Source: Lewinellaceae bacterium (GTDB lineage Bacteria > Bacteroidota > Bacteroidia > Chitinophagales > Saprospiraceae). Taken from it: a stretch of DNA of 64,000 nt. Under the pieces are notes generated by a model. That model was not told where the DNA came from. It did not search any database and saw only the letters and a program-made list of their open reading frames with translations. A program made the position numbers and the translations under genes. Below are positions 12,701 to 21,631 of this stretch, in pieces. The stretch lies in assembly GCA_016712415.1 (NCBI GenBank), contig JADJRC010000022.1, forward strand, positions 1 to 64,000. Reading direction: 5' to 3'. The stretch's first letter is position 1; every line of letters starts with the position of its first letter.

Positions 12701-13995
12701 TGCAAATGGACACAAACATGGACGGTTACTGCAACCGACGCCTGTGGCAACGATGCTACCTGCCAGGTGACGTACACCTGGACGGTGGATGTTGACGATC
12801 CGGAATTCGCCGCATGCCCGACGGCATCGATCGACCGGATTGCAACCGGCAGCTGCCATCACCGAGGCTCAGGCTATCGCCGACGCCGGTACGGTGACTG
12901 ACGCCTGCGGCACGGTCGACGTGACGGCTGTTGCCGACGCACCGGCTACCAATACAGCGGGCTGCAAATGGACACAAACATGGACGGTTACTGCAACCGA
13001 CGCCTGTGGCAACGATGCTACCTGCCAGGTGACGTACACCTGGACGGTGGATATTGATGATCCGGAATTCGCCGCATGCCCGACGGCATCGATCGACCTG
13101 GATTACCGGCGGCTGCCATCACCGAGGCTCAGGCTATCGCCGACGCCGGTACGGTGACTGATGCCTGCGGCACGGTCGACGTGACGGCTGTTGCCGACGC
13201 ACCGGCTACCAATACAGCGGGCTGCAAATGGACACAAACATGGACGGTTACTGCAACCGACGCCTGCCCTACCGATGCTACCTGCCAGGGTGACGTACAC
13301 CTGGACGGTGGATGCTGATGATCCGGAATTCGCCGCATGCCCGACGGCATCGATCGACCTGGATTACCAGCTGCCATCACCGAGGCTCAGGCTATCGCCG
13401 ATGCGGGTACGGTGACTGATGCCTGCGGGCACGGTCGACGTGACGGCTGTTGCCGATGCACCGGCTACCAATACAGCGGGCTGCAACTGGACACAAACAT
13501 GGACGGTTACTGCAACCGACGCCTGTGGCAACGATGCTACCTGCCAGGTGACGTACACCTGGACGGTGGATGTTGATGATCCGGAATTCGCCGCATGCCC
13601 GACGGCATCGATCGACCTGGATTGCAACCCGGCTGCCATCACCGAGGCTCAGGCTATCGCCGACGCCGGTACGGTGACTGATGCCTGCGGCACGGTCGAC
13701 GTGACGGCTGTTACCGACGCACCGGCTACCAATACAGCGGGCTGCAAATGGACACAAACATGGACGGTTACTGCAACCGACGCCTGTCGCAACGATGCTA
13801 CCTGCCAGGTGACGTACACTGGACGGTGGATGTTGATGATCCGGAATTCGCCGCATGCCCGACGGCATCGATCGACCTGGATTGCAACCCGGTTGCCATC
13901 ACCGAGGCTCAGGCTATCGCCGACGCTGGTACGGTTACCGATGCCTGCGGAACGGTCGATGTGACGGCAGTGCCTGACGCACCTCCGAGCAACAT
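3536..13995 (+). repeat. Coding tandem array, about 41 units of 261 bp (87 residues), HYR-like
   Basis: The landmark CCCGACGGCATCGATCGACC recurs 41 times between 3548 and 13880, nearly always 258-263 bp apart. Each unit encodes an 87-residue HYR-like domain with six cysteines (in CPTAS, LDCN, TDACG, AGCKW, TDACGN, ATCQ) and an acidic DVDDPEF or DIDDPEF linker. Differences between units are mostly silent or conservative: GAT/GAC in the Asp of ADAPATN, GTT/ATT giving V/I before DDPEF. The outer edges grade into diverged HYR domains. Unit 4 is truncated (landmark spacing about 100 bp at 4317-4418) and unit 8 is enlarged (about 335 bp at 5201-5536). Numerous indels break the frame. The longest uninterrupted stretches are 5017-6144, 6318-7442, 9970-10710 and 7881-8486. 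Many breaks fall at one place in the unit, between ATTGCAA and GCCATCA. The copy number could be altered by assembly. Confidence 0.93.
5323..5400. other. G-rich low-complexity insertion inside repeat unit 8
   Basis: The unit is interrupted by a run of almost only G, with single C, T or A, at 5326-5372. After it, the text CGGCACGGTCGACG and the following bases of the unit appear a second time, lacking TG. No other unit contains anything similar. The most likely reading is a low-quality or chimeric read segment in the assembly; a real insertion is possible but less likely. Confidence 0.75.
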
Positions 13996-16492
13996 TTCAG
14001 GATGTGAATGGACCCAGACGTGGACAGTAACAGCGAAAGACGCCTGCGGCAACTCTTCGGCTTGTTCAGTAACCTACATCTGGAAATCAGCCGCCCCAGT
14101 CGTCCTCTCTTGTCCCGAAAACACGGTTATCCCGCCCTGCCAAAGCCAGGCTGCCATCGATATGGCTTATGCCGATTGGCTGGCTACGGCTACGGTGAGC
14201 GGCGGATGCAATACGAGCCTGAGCAACGATGCACCGGAGGGCTTGCTGCCTTGCGGCGGTCTGGTGACGGTGACGTTCACCGCGACGAGCGAGTGTGAAG
14301 GTCCGGCTGAATGCATGGCCACTTTTGCGATTACCGAAGACCTAACCGCGCCCGAGGTCATCTGCCCGGAAATGCAGACGGTTCCGCTGGACGAGAACTG
14401 CATGGGAACCCTGGGCGATTATACCGCACTGGCAACTGCAACCGACGCCTGCGGCGTGGTATCCGTGACACAAGACCCTTTGCCGGGCGGCTCGTACACT
14501 GGCGTACAGACCATTACGGTGACGATTACGGCCATCGACGGCTGCTCGAACTCGGGCGATTGCACCTTTGAGGTACTGTTCAGGGATGTTACCCAGCCGA
14601 GCATCGTGTGTCCGGAGAATATCGCGGTCGACAACGATCCCGGTATTTGCAGCGCTGTAGTCGACTACACCGTAACGGCTTCGGACAACTGCGGCGGCGT
14701 ATCAGTCACACAAACAGGCGGTCTGGCATCCGGCGCAACCTTCCCGGTCGGCACGACAACCTGTGTCTTCGAGGTCGCCGATGGATCGAACCTGGTGAAC
14801 AGTTGCCAGTTCACGGTAACGGTTAACGACATTGAACCGCCGACCTTCACTTGCGTGGAATCGGTAATCCGCAACCACGATCCGGGTGTTTGCACATACC
14901 GCGTGGTCGGAACGGAGTTTAATCCGATTGACGTCATGGACAATTGCGGCGTCGCTTCGTCGACGTATTCGGTGGTCGATGGCGCGGGGGCTACGCCCAA
15001 TACGGGCAATACACTGGCGAATGCCCTGTTCAACGAGGGCAGTACAACCATCGAGTGGACATTTACTGACGTAAACGGCAACCCGGCCACCTGTCAGACG
15101 GTTGTAACGGTTATCAAATGCAACGTAGTTGCCGGTCGACTGATCTGGGTGGGCGACACCATCACGGGTGTGGGTATGGCGAAGGTTTATCTCTTCAACA
15201 ATATTGCCCTGCCGCCTGTGAGCACGTTTAACTCAACACCTGCTACCGGCGATTACTCCCTGACGGCGCCGAATAACGGCGTATTCACGGTTCGTCCGGA
15301 AAAAACGATCAACCCGCTCAACGGCCTGGCCCTCACGGACGCCATTGCGATCCAGCAGCACCTGACCGGCTTCGCGTTGATCCCGTATCCGTACCGCCGG
15401 ATTGCTGCCGACGTAAACAAGAGTTACTCCATCTCGACGGTCGATGCATCGATCGTCCAGCAGGCCATACTTGGCAACCCGTCGGCATTGAACATCCTGA
15501 AAGCAACCAAGTCGTGGCGTTTCGTTCCGACGAGTTACGCCTTCCCGCCGCCGGTCAACAACTTTGTGTTGCCGGTATTCCCCGAAACACGTTCGGTGAC
15601 GGTGTCCGGAAGCGACGTGCTCGGTCAGGATTTCTATGGCATCAAGGTTGGCGACGTGATCCAGAACGGTATACCCGGGCTCGGAACGGCCAATCCGGAC
15701 AACAAACCCGAGGATGGCAAGAATCCGGAACCGGTGATCTTTACGGTCATCGATCGGGAATTGAATGCGGGCGAAACGGAATCGGTACAGTTTGATGTAT
15801 CTAATTTCCTGGATATCGCCGGCTATCAGTTGGCATTGCGCTTCGATCCCTCGGTGCTGGAATTCGACCATATCGAAATTCCTGGCTCGGATCTGCTGCT
15901 GACCGAAGCGGATAACTTTGGGTTGTTCGAGATCAAGAAAGGCGAGATTCGCGCGTTGTGGTCGACGGCAATGGGTATCAACCTGAACAACGGTACCGCT
16001 GTATTCAGGCTGGTCTTTAAATCAAAGGTCAACGGCGTGAAACTGAGCGACGTACTGAACCTGGCGACGGATGTAGTACCCGAACAGGCCTTTACCACCG
16101 GACTGCGCATTGCAGATGTTCAACTGGTGTACACGAAATCGCTCGTACTGGGTACCGGCGATCCCGGTACCGCTTCAGGCATCGAGCTGTTCCAGAACCA
16201 GCCCAACCCGTTTGCGGAACGCACGAATATCGGCTTTATCCTGCCCGAGGCCTGCGAGGCTGAACTGCGGGTGCTCGATATCAACGGAAGACTGCTGCAT
16301 ACCGAAAAAGCATTCTTTACGGCGGGCGCACATATGCTGAACGTCGACTTGAGTGGCGAAACGGCCACAGGATTGATGTATTACGAACTGATCACCCCTT
16401 ACGGCAAAGCGTCGAAGAAGATGGTCATGACAGGAAAAGAGAGCAGATCATACTTGCCTGGAAAATCATTGAGGTCATCGTGGTCATTGTGA
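13748..16492 (+). CDS. Giant T9SS surface protein 1, C-terminal segment with dockerin-like, cohesin-like and T9SS sorting domains
   Basis: The first 25 or so codons are out-of-frame array sequence; the true frame joins at about 13822 in unit 41. The unit then diverges (VPDAPPSNISGCEWTQTW). HYR repeats follow, with TDACG and DNCG signatures, to about residue 450. Residues about 520-580 hold two dockerin-like calcium loops (INPLNGLALTD and DVNKSYSISTVD, each followed by an alpha-helical stretch). Residues about 660-785 form a cohesin-like domain (YQLALRFDPSVLEFD). Residues about 810-900 are a type A T9SS sorting domain (ELFQNQPNPF, then DINGR, then MYYEL and KKMVM). Such proteins are exported through the outer membrane and anchored on the cell surface. 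The 17 residues after KKMVMTGK are longer than usual and could be a small frame error. With segments 1-2 and the array this makes a protein of at least about 5500 residues. Confidence 0.88.
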   Translation: MDTNMDGYCNRRLSQRCYLPGDVHWTVDVDDPEFAACPTASIDLDCNPVAITEAQAIADAGTVTDACGTVDVTAVPDAPPSNISGCEWTQTWTVTAKDACGNSSACSVTYIWKSAAPVVLSCPENTVIPPCQSQAAIDMAYADWLATATVSGGCNTSLSNDAPEGLLPCGGLVTVTFTATSECEGPAECMATFAITEDLTAPEVICPEMQTVPLDENCMGTLGDYTALATATDACGVVSVTQDPLPGGSYTGVQTITVTITAIDGCSNSGDCTFEVLFRDVTQPSIVCPENIAVDNDPGICSAVVDYTVTASDNCGGVSVTQTGGLASGATFPVGTTTCVFEVADGSNLVNSCQFTVTVNDIEPPTFTCVESVIRNHDPGVCTYRVVGTEFNPIDVMDNCGVASSTYSVVDGAGATPNTGNTLANALFNEGSTTIEWTFTDVNGNPATCQTVVTVIKCNVVAGRLIWVGDTITGVGMAKVYLFNNIALPPVSTFNSTPATGDYSLTAPNNGVFTVRPEKTINPLNGLALTDAIAIQQHLTGFALIPYPYRRIAADVNKSYSISTVDASIVQQAILGNPSALNILKATKSWRFVPTSYAFPPPVNNFVLPVFPETRSVTVSGSDVLGQDFYGIKVGDVIQNGIPGLGTANPDNKPEDGKNPEPVIFTVIDRELNAGETESVQFDVSNFLDIAGYQLALRFDPSVLEFDHIEIPGSDLLLTEADNFGLFEIKKGEIRALWSTAMGINLNNGTAVFRLVFKSKVNGVKLSDVLNLATDVVPEQAFTTGLRIADVQLVYTKSLVLGTGDPGTASGIELFQNQPNPFAERTNIGFILPEACEAELRVLDINGRLLHTEKAFFTAGAHMLNVDLSGETATGLMYYELITPYGKASKKMVMTGKESRSYLPGKSLRSSWSL

Positions 16493-16529
16493 AATGGCCA
16501 GGGTGGCCTCAATGCCGTTTTTGGGTAAC

Positions 16530-16616
16530 GCCAATCTCTGATTGGCGATCAAGTAACGCCAATCTCTGATTGGCGCAGGTAACGTCGATCAAGTAACGCC
16601 AATCTCTGATTGGCGC
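16530..16616. repeat. Three copies of a perfect 19-bp hairpin (CGCCAATC-TCT-GATTGGCG)
   Basis: Identical palindromes lie at 16530-16548, 16558-16576 and 16598-16616, each preceded by GTAA. Each has an 8-bp perfect stem and a TCT loop. They start about 40 bases after the stop codon of the first giant gene, so they may act as transcript-end structures or be REP-like elements. They pass directly into the 26-bp array. Confidence 0.85.
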
Positions 16617-16629
16617 AGGTAACGTCGAT

Positions 16630-17078
16630 CTCCGGTCAGCGGCACTTGCGCCGACCGGAGGTCAGCTGCCTGCGCCGACCAGAGGTCAGCGGTACCTGCG
16701 CCGACCAGAGGTCGGCACTTGCGCCGACCAGAGGTCAGCGGCACTTGCGCCGACCAGAGGTCAGCGGTACTTGCGCCGACCAGAGGTCAGCGGTACTTGC
16801 GCCGACCGGAGGTCAGCGGCACTTGCGCCGACCAGAGGTCAGCGGTACTTGCGCCGACCAGAGGTCAGCGGCACTTGCGCCGACCAGAGGTCAGCGGCAC
16901 TTGCGCCGACCAGAGGTCAGCGGTACTTGCGACCAGAGGGCACTGCGCCGACCAGAGGTCAGCGGCACTTGCGCCGACCGGAGGTCAGCTGCACTTGCGC
17001 CGACCAGAGGTCAGCGGTACTTGCGCCGACCAGAGGTCAGCGGTACTTGCGCCGACCGGAGGTCAGCGGTACTTGCAA
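16630..17078. repeat. Tandem array of about 17 palindromic 26-bp units
   Basis: The unit contains GCGCCGACC, a centre AGA or GGA, then GGTCAGCGG, then CACTT or TACTT. Each unit can form a hairpin because GACC and GGTC are complementary around the three-base centre, with further pairing of the flanking GC bases. Units vary at two positions (AGA/GGA centre; GCAC/GTAC linker). A few have lost bases (for example near 16711 and 16930-16945). The period of 26 leaves all three forward frames open, but no protein is implied. The array fills most of the gap between giant genes 1 and 2. It may be an expanded REP-type element, a terminator cluster or a protein-binding array; no function is established. 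Confidence 0.9.
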
Positions 17079-17248
17079 TTCACCTTAATCCATAGTTCGA
17101 TTGTTACAAAAAGCCTGTTTATTTGCAAATCTGGTTTTATGAAGCATAATGGAGTTGTATTTAATCAAGATTCACCTGTACAACTCCCGGTAAAGACATC
17201 CATTATTTCATCGCTTTACCTTTATTTTTTTACTCCCATGTTTATAAT

Positions 17249-20200
17249 ATGAAAGAAAATATTCGCTTCTCATCCCCGGGGCATATTTCTTCCCCAATCC
17301 GATCTGCTCTGACCGACCTGTTCTTTTGCTTTTTACTGGTTTTGTGCGGTACGGGCATTGTTCATGCCAATCCGGCGCTTCCGGCTGCTGTGGGTATTAC
17401 CCTCGACGGCAACCCGGAAGCCTGTCAGGGTGCGACGGAGGCCTATTTGTTTTATTCGGCACTCGACGGCGCTCCTGTGCCCGATGAATACAGCATCGAC
17501 TTCGATGCTGCTGCCGAAGCGGAAGGTTTTGTGGATGTGCCGTACAGCGCATTGCTGTTCAGTCCCATTACCCTTGTCGTGCCCGGAGGCGCTGCGCCCG
17601 CCGTGTACAACGCAACTGTACGCGTGCGCAACGCGCTCAACGAGGAAAGCGACCCGGTTCCCTTTACCCTGACGCTTCACCCGCAACCGGCCTTGTCGCT
17701 GTTGTCGACGGCCAGCCCGTCGATAGCCGCCTGCGGCGATACGGTGACCGTTGAGATCAGCGTGCAGGGCGGGTTTACCGGCTTGGCATCGCTGCAATAC
17801 AGCCTGGCCTGGGATGCGTTTTCACTTGAATTTATTTCGTACGAGGCCCTGGAGATCGGTGGTCCGGGCGGCGATCCTTTCATCGGCGACGGCAATGTTT
17901 TTCTGGGAGAACTGACCTACAGCTGGTTCGATCCTGCGGGCTTTGAGGGGGAAGATTTACCAGACGCCACGGTGTTGCTGACTCTGAAATTCAAGGCGCT
18001 GACCAATACCGGCAGTACCTCTGCCGACCTGACGGATATTCCGCTGGCCCTGGAATCGGCCAACGGCTCGTTTTGCAGCGGCCCGGTGACGGTGCAAAAC
18101 GACGCAACCGTAGATTTTGCTCCCGGCCCCGACCTGGTATTGTCGACAAACGGCCCTGCCACGGTCTTTTGCGGTGATTCGGTGATCGTGACCATCGTCG
18201 CAGAGAGCGGCTTTAACAACCTGGGCTCCCTGCAGTACAGCGTCAACTGGGATGCCTTGCTGCTCGAATTGCTGTCGTACGAAGCCCTTCAAATCGGCGG
18301 CGCAGATCCTTTTATCGGCGACGGGAACGCTTTCCTTGGCGAACTGACCAGCAGTTGGGTCGACCCAATGGGCTTTGATGGTGAAGACCTGCCCGATGGC
18401 GCGGTGTTGCTGACGCTGACCTTCAAGGCGCTCGCCAATGGCGGCACCGTATCGGTCGACCTGACAGACACGCCGCTGATGATTGAGGCGTCGAACAGCT
18501 CGTTTTGCACACAAACAGTTGCGCTTGACCTTAATGCTACCGTTGAACTTTTACCCCAACCGGATGTGGTGTTGTCGTCGAATGGCGCTTTTCCCGCAGC
18601 CTGCGGCGATACCATCGACGTGACGATTGCCGTGGAAAGCGGCTTTCTCAACCTGTCCTCCTTGCAGTACAGCGTCAACTGGGATCCTGCAAAACTGAAA
18701 TACGTGACGAACAGCGCCCTGCAAATCGGCGGCGGCGATCCTTTTATTGGCGACGGCAATGTCCTGCTCGGCGAACTGAGCTACAGCTGGTTCGATCTGC
18801 TGACGATCGATGGGCACGACTTGACCGACGGCACGGTGCTGCTGACCCTGTCTTTTCAGGCCCTCACCGATATGGGCAATGCAATGGTGGATATCACGGG
18901 TGCGCCCCTGCCACTGGAGGCTTTCAATAACTCATTTTGCCCCGTCGATGTAACAACCGAAAACAATACGGATATTTCCTTCACCAGCGCGCCGCCGATA
19001 ACGTTGCTGGCAGCAGGCCCTTCGGGCGCCAACTGTGGCGATACCATCGCTGTGACGATTGCTGTAGCCGATGGCTTTGCCGACCTGATGTCGCTCCAGT
19101 ACAGTGTGGAATGGGATGAAACCCAATTGATGTACCTGGATCATGATGCCCTGCAGGTCGGCGGGGTAGGGGGCGACCCCGTTATTGACGATACAAACGC
19201 CGGCCTGGGCGAACTGAGCTACAACTGGCTCGACCCCACGGCGTCCGACGGGGAAGACCTGCCCGACAGTACCATCCTGCTTACCCTTACCTTCAAGGTA
19301 CTGGTTAACAGCGGAAACGCCATGGTGAACATTACGGGTTCGCCGCTGCCCCTGCTGGCAACGAACGGTGTCGGTTGTGACAAAGCCGTCCTGGTACAGA
19401 ATTTTGTCGACATCGCCCTGTACGATACGGTACCGCCGATGATCGTCGTTTTGCCGCCGGATGTGGTGACATTTAATGATGCCTATGTGGTCGGTGTGTC
19501 GCCGGGCGCCTGTTCCCAACTCGTGAGCTGGTACCGGCCCAGCGAACTGACGCACCTCATCACCGACGGCTGCGGCATCGATACGCTTGTCGAAGTACAG
19601 CCCATCATGCCCGATGGTATGGTGTATTCTGCCGGCTCGGGCGACTTTTTTGTGGATAACGGCGTGACGCCGTATCCGTATGTGTACACCAATCCGCTGC
19701 AATGGGTGACGCCCGTATCGGCGAGTTTTCCGGTGGGTACGACGACGCTCGTTTACGTGGTGTCGGATATTTCAGGCAATACCGCCAGCATTACGATTAC
19801 GGTGACGGTGGAAGAAAACGAGCCGCCCATGGCGGCCTGTGTGCCCGGCATCGTAACGCTGCCGCTCGACGCGACGGGCAATGCGGTACTGACGTCCGGC
19901 GCGGTAAACAACGGATCGTCGGACAATTGCGGGATCGACAGTATTACGATTTCGCCATCTGTGTTTGATTGTACACAACTTGATATAAATCAGATTGTTA
20001 CGCTGGTTGTAACCGACTTCGCCGGTAATAAGGACTCCTGTACGGCAACCGTAGATGTAGTGGACAACCTCCCCCCCGTATCGATATGCCCGGCAGATTT
20101 TGAAACCAGTACCGACGTGGCGGGTTGTACCATACTCGCTTCGGAGATTATGGGGCTGGAACTGACTGAAATCCCTGCCGGCGATCCGCTGACGAATCCT

Positions 20201-21631
20201 GGACAATACAATGACAACTGCGGAGTGACCATGATAACGTATACGCTGTCGGGCCCGAGCGGCGCGACGGGCTCCGGGGCCTATCCGATCCCCGGCGGAC
20301 AGGAATTCACGCAGGGACTTACATTTGTGACCTATACCTTTAAAGATGCGGCGGGCAACAGTTCGGACTGCACCTTCGAGATAACCGTAAAAGATCTGGT
20401 GCCTCCGGCTGCGCTCGATTGTCCTGCCGATATCACCGTCAATGCCAACACGGGCGGCTGTTTTGTCCTCGCTACCTGGACGCCGCCTACGTTTATGGAC
20501 AATTGCCCCGGCAATATTACGGTCACCTCCACCCATGCGCCCAATACCTTTTTCCTGTTCGGCGCTACACTGGTGACCTATACCGCGACGGATGCTGCGG
20601 GCAATCAGGGGACCTGCACGTTCAATGTCATCGTGAACGATATCCAGCCGCCCGTTGCCAAATGCATGGATATTACAGCGTCGCTTGACGCGAATGGCGT
20701 CGTCACGGTGATGCCGGCGCAGTTGGACAACAACAGCACCGACAACTGTTTTTTTGATTATGTGACGGTGGATTCGGTGTACGACTGCACCCGTATGGGC
20801 GCCAATGCCTATACCCTGTATATTGTGGACGGGAGCGGCAACCCGGATTCGGCCACCTGTACGCTGACGATTGCGGACGATACTCCGGGCATAAAAGACC
20901 CGGAAATCACTGACTGTGCGGCGTTTACGCCTGCCGTGGTGGAACTTGACGCCGCCTGTACCGGCACGCTTGATGCCGCAACATACGCCCTGAACTTTAC
21001 GATTACGGACAATACGCTCCTTTCCATGCCTTCCTGCCCGCTCAATTTCGACGTGGATGTGGACGGCAGCGGTTTCGCGCCTGCCTACCAGTGGACTTGT
21101 GCCGATGCGGGTACCAATACCGTTACATTCCGGGTGACCGATGTATTTGGCAATACCACCGCGTGTACCAAAACGATTACGGTGCAGGATGTTACCCCGC
21201 CAACCATCCTGAACACACCGCCGGATGTCACGGTGGAGTGCAGCGTTTACGACCCGAATGATTTTGCCACGCTGGGCGAGATTACATTGGCCGACGTGAC
21301 AGACGCCTGCGACGACAGCTGCAATACCGAAATAACCATCGCCTTTGCAGACGTGACCAATCCCGGCGCATGCGACAACGCAAGTATCATCACCCGCACC
21401 TGGAAGGTCACCGATGCCGCCGGCAACATGACTTTTCATATCCAAATCATCTTTGTGGTGGATACCCAGGCGCCGGTTTTATCCGGCATTCAAACCCTGG
21501 TGAACCTGGAGGCGAACAACCAGAACGACGCGCCGCCCTGCGTCGCGCCCTATACGGTGGAACTGCTCGACAGCAATGTGTCCGACAGCACGCACGCCTT
21601 CCGGTCTGTCCTTTTTCGATATGACCTATGA
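17249..21631 (+). CDS. Giant T9SS surface protein 2, N-terminal segment with four cohesin-like domains
   Basis: The start ATG at 17249 is followed by a long signal-peptide-like region (LTDLFFCFLLVLCGTG, then VHAN), consistent with Sec export before T9SS. Four tandem cohesin-like domains of about 145 residues begin at CGDTVTVEI, CGDSVIVTI, CGDTIDVTI and CGDTIAVTI (about nucleotides 17731, 18171, 18603 and 19035). Each contains SLQYSxxWD, then DPFIGDGN or DPVIDDTN, then LLTLxFxxL. HYR repeats follow to the end of the segment (DNCGID, DAAGN, TDACDD). The frame runs out at 21631, but an extra base near 21600 explains this: the shifted frame continues as GLSFFDMTYEIQF. The protein therefore joins the next segment to give about 3157 residues. 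The region between the 26-bp array and the start is AT-rich but has no clear promoter. Confidence 0.9.
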   Translation: MKENIRFSSPGHISSPIRSALTDLFFCFLLVLCGTGIVHANPALPAAVGITLDGNPEACQGATEAYLFYSALDGAPVPDEYSIDFDAAAEAEGFVDVPYSALLFSPITLVVPGGAAPAVYNATVRVRNALNEESDPVPFTLTLHPQPALSLLSTASPSIAACGDTVTVEISVQGGFTGLASLQYSLAWDAFSLEFISYEALEIGGPGGDPFIGDGNVFLGELTYSWFDPAGFEGEDLPDATVLLTLKFKALTNTGSTSADLTDIPLALESANGSFCSGPVTVQNDATVDFAPGPDLVLSTNGPATVFCGDSVIVTIVAESGFNNLGSLQYSVNWDALLLELLSYEALQIGGADPFIGDGNAFLGELTSSWVDPMGFDGEDLPDGAVLLTLTFKALANGGTVSVDLTDTPLMIEASNSSFCTQTVALDLNATVELLPQPDVVLSSNGAFPAACGDTIDVTIAVESGFLNLSSLQYSVNWDPAKLKYVTNSALQIGGGDPFIGDGNVLLGELSYSWFDLLTIDGHDLTDGTVLLTLSFQALTDMGNAMVDITGAPLPLEAFNNSFCPVDVTTENNTDISFTSAPPITLLAAGPSGANCGDTIAVTIAVADGFADLMSLQYSVEWDETQLMYLDHDALQVGGVGGDPVIDDTNAGLGELSYNWLDPTASDGEDLPDSTILLTLTFKVLVNSGNAMVNITGSPLPLLATNGVGCDKAVLVQNFVDIALYDTVPPMIVVLPPDVVTFNDAYVVGVSPGACSQLVSWYRPSELTHLITDGCGIDTLVEVQPIMPDGMVYSAGSGDFFVDNGVTPYPYVYTNPLQWVTPVSASFPVGTTTLVYVVSDISGNTASITITVTVEENEPPMAACVPGIVTLPLDATGNAVLTSGAVNNGSSDNCGIDSITISPSVFDCTQLDINQIVTLVVTDFAGNKDSCTATVDVVDNLPPVSICPADFETSTDVAGCTILASEIMGLELTEIPAGDPLTNPGQYNDNCGVTMITYTLSGPSGATGSGAYPIPGGQEFTQGLTFVTYTFKDAAGNSSDCTFEITVKDLVPPAALDCPADITVNANTGGCFVLATWTPPTFMDNCPGNITVTSTHAPNTFFLFGATLVTYTATDAAGNQGTCTFNVIVNDIQPPVAKCMDITASLDANGVVTVMPAQLDNNSTDNCFFDYVTVDSVYDCTRMGANAYTLYIVDGSGNPDSATCTLTIADDTPGIKDPEITDCAAFTPAVVELDAACTGTLDAATYALNFTITDNTLLSMPSCPLNFDVDVDGSGFAPAYQWTCADAGTNTVTFRVTDVFGNTTACTKTITVQDVTPPTILNTPPDVTVECSVYDPNDFATLGEITLADVTDACDDSCNTEITIAFADVTNPGACDNASIITRTWKVTDAAGNMTFHIQIIFVVDTQAPVLSGIQTLVNLEANNQNDAPPCVAPYTVELLDSNVSDSTHAFRSVLFRYDL

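Noticed and set aside
3536..13995. Diversity-generating retroelement or retron acting on the variable heptamer
   Set aside because: No reverse transcriptase, template repeat or accessory gene is seen in the window, and variation includes frame-breaking length changes not typical of such systems.
16630..17078. CRISPR array
   Set aside because: Units are contiguous with no variable spacers, and no cas gene is in the window.
16610..17252. Long forward open frames of 26-residue repeats (for example LRRPEVSGTCADQ)
   Set aside because: The 26-bp DNA repeat has no stop in any forward frame, so all three frames stay open. The palindromic, non-coding nature explains it better.
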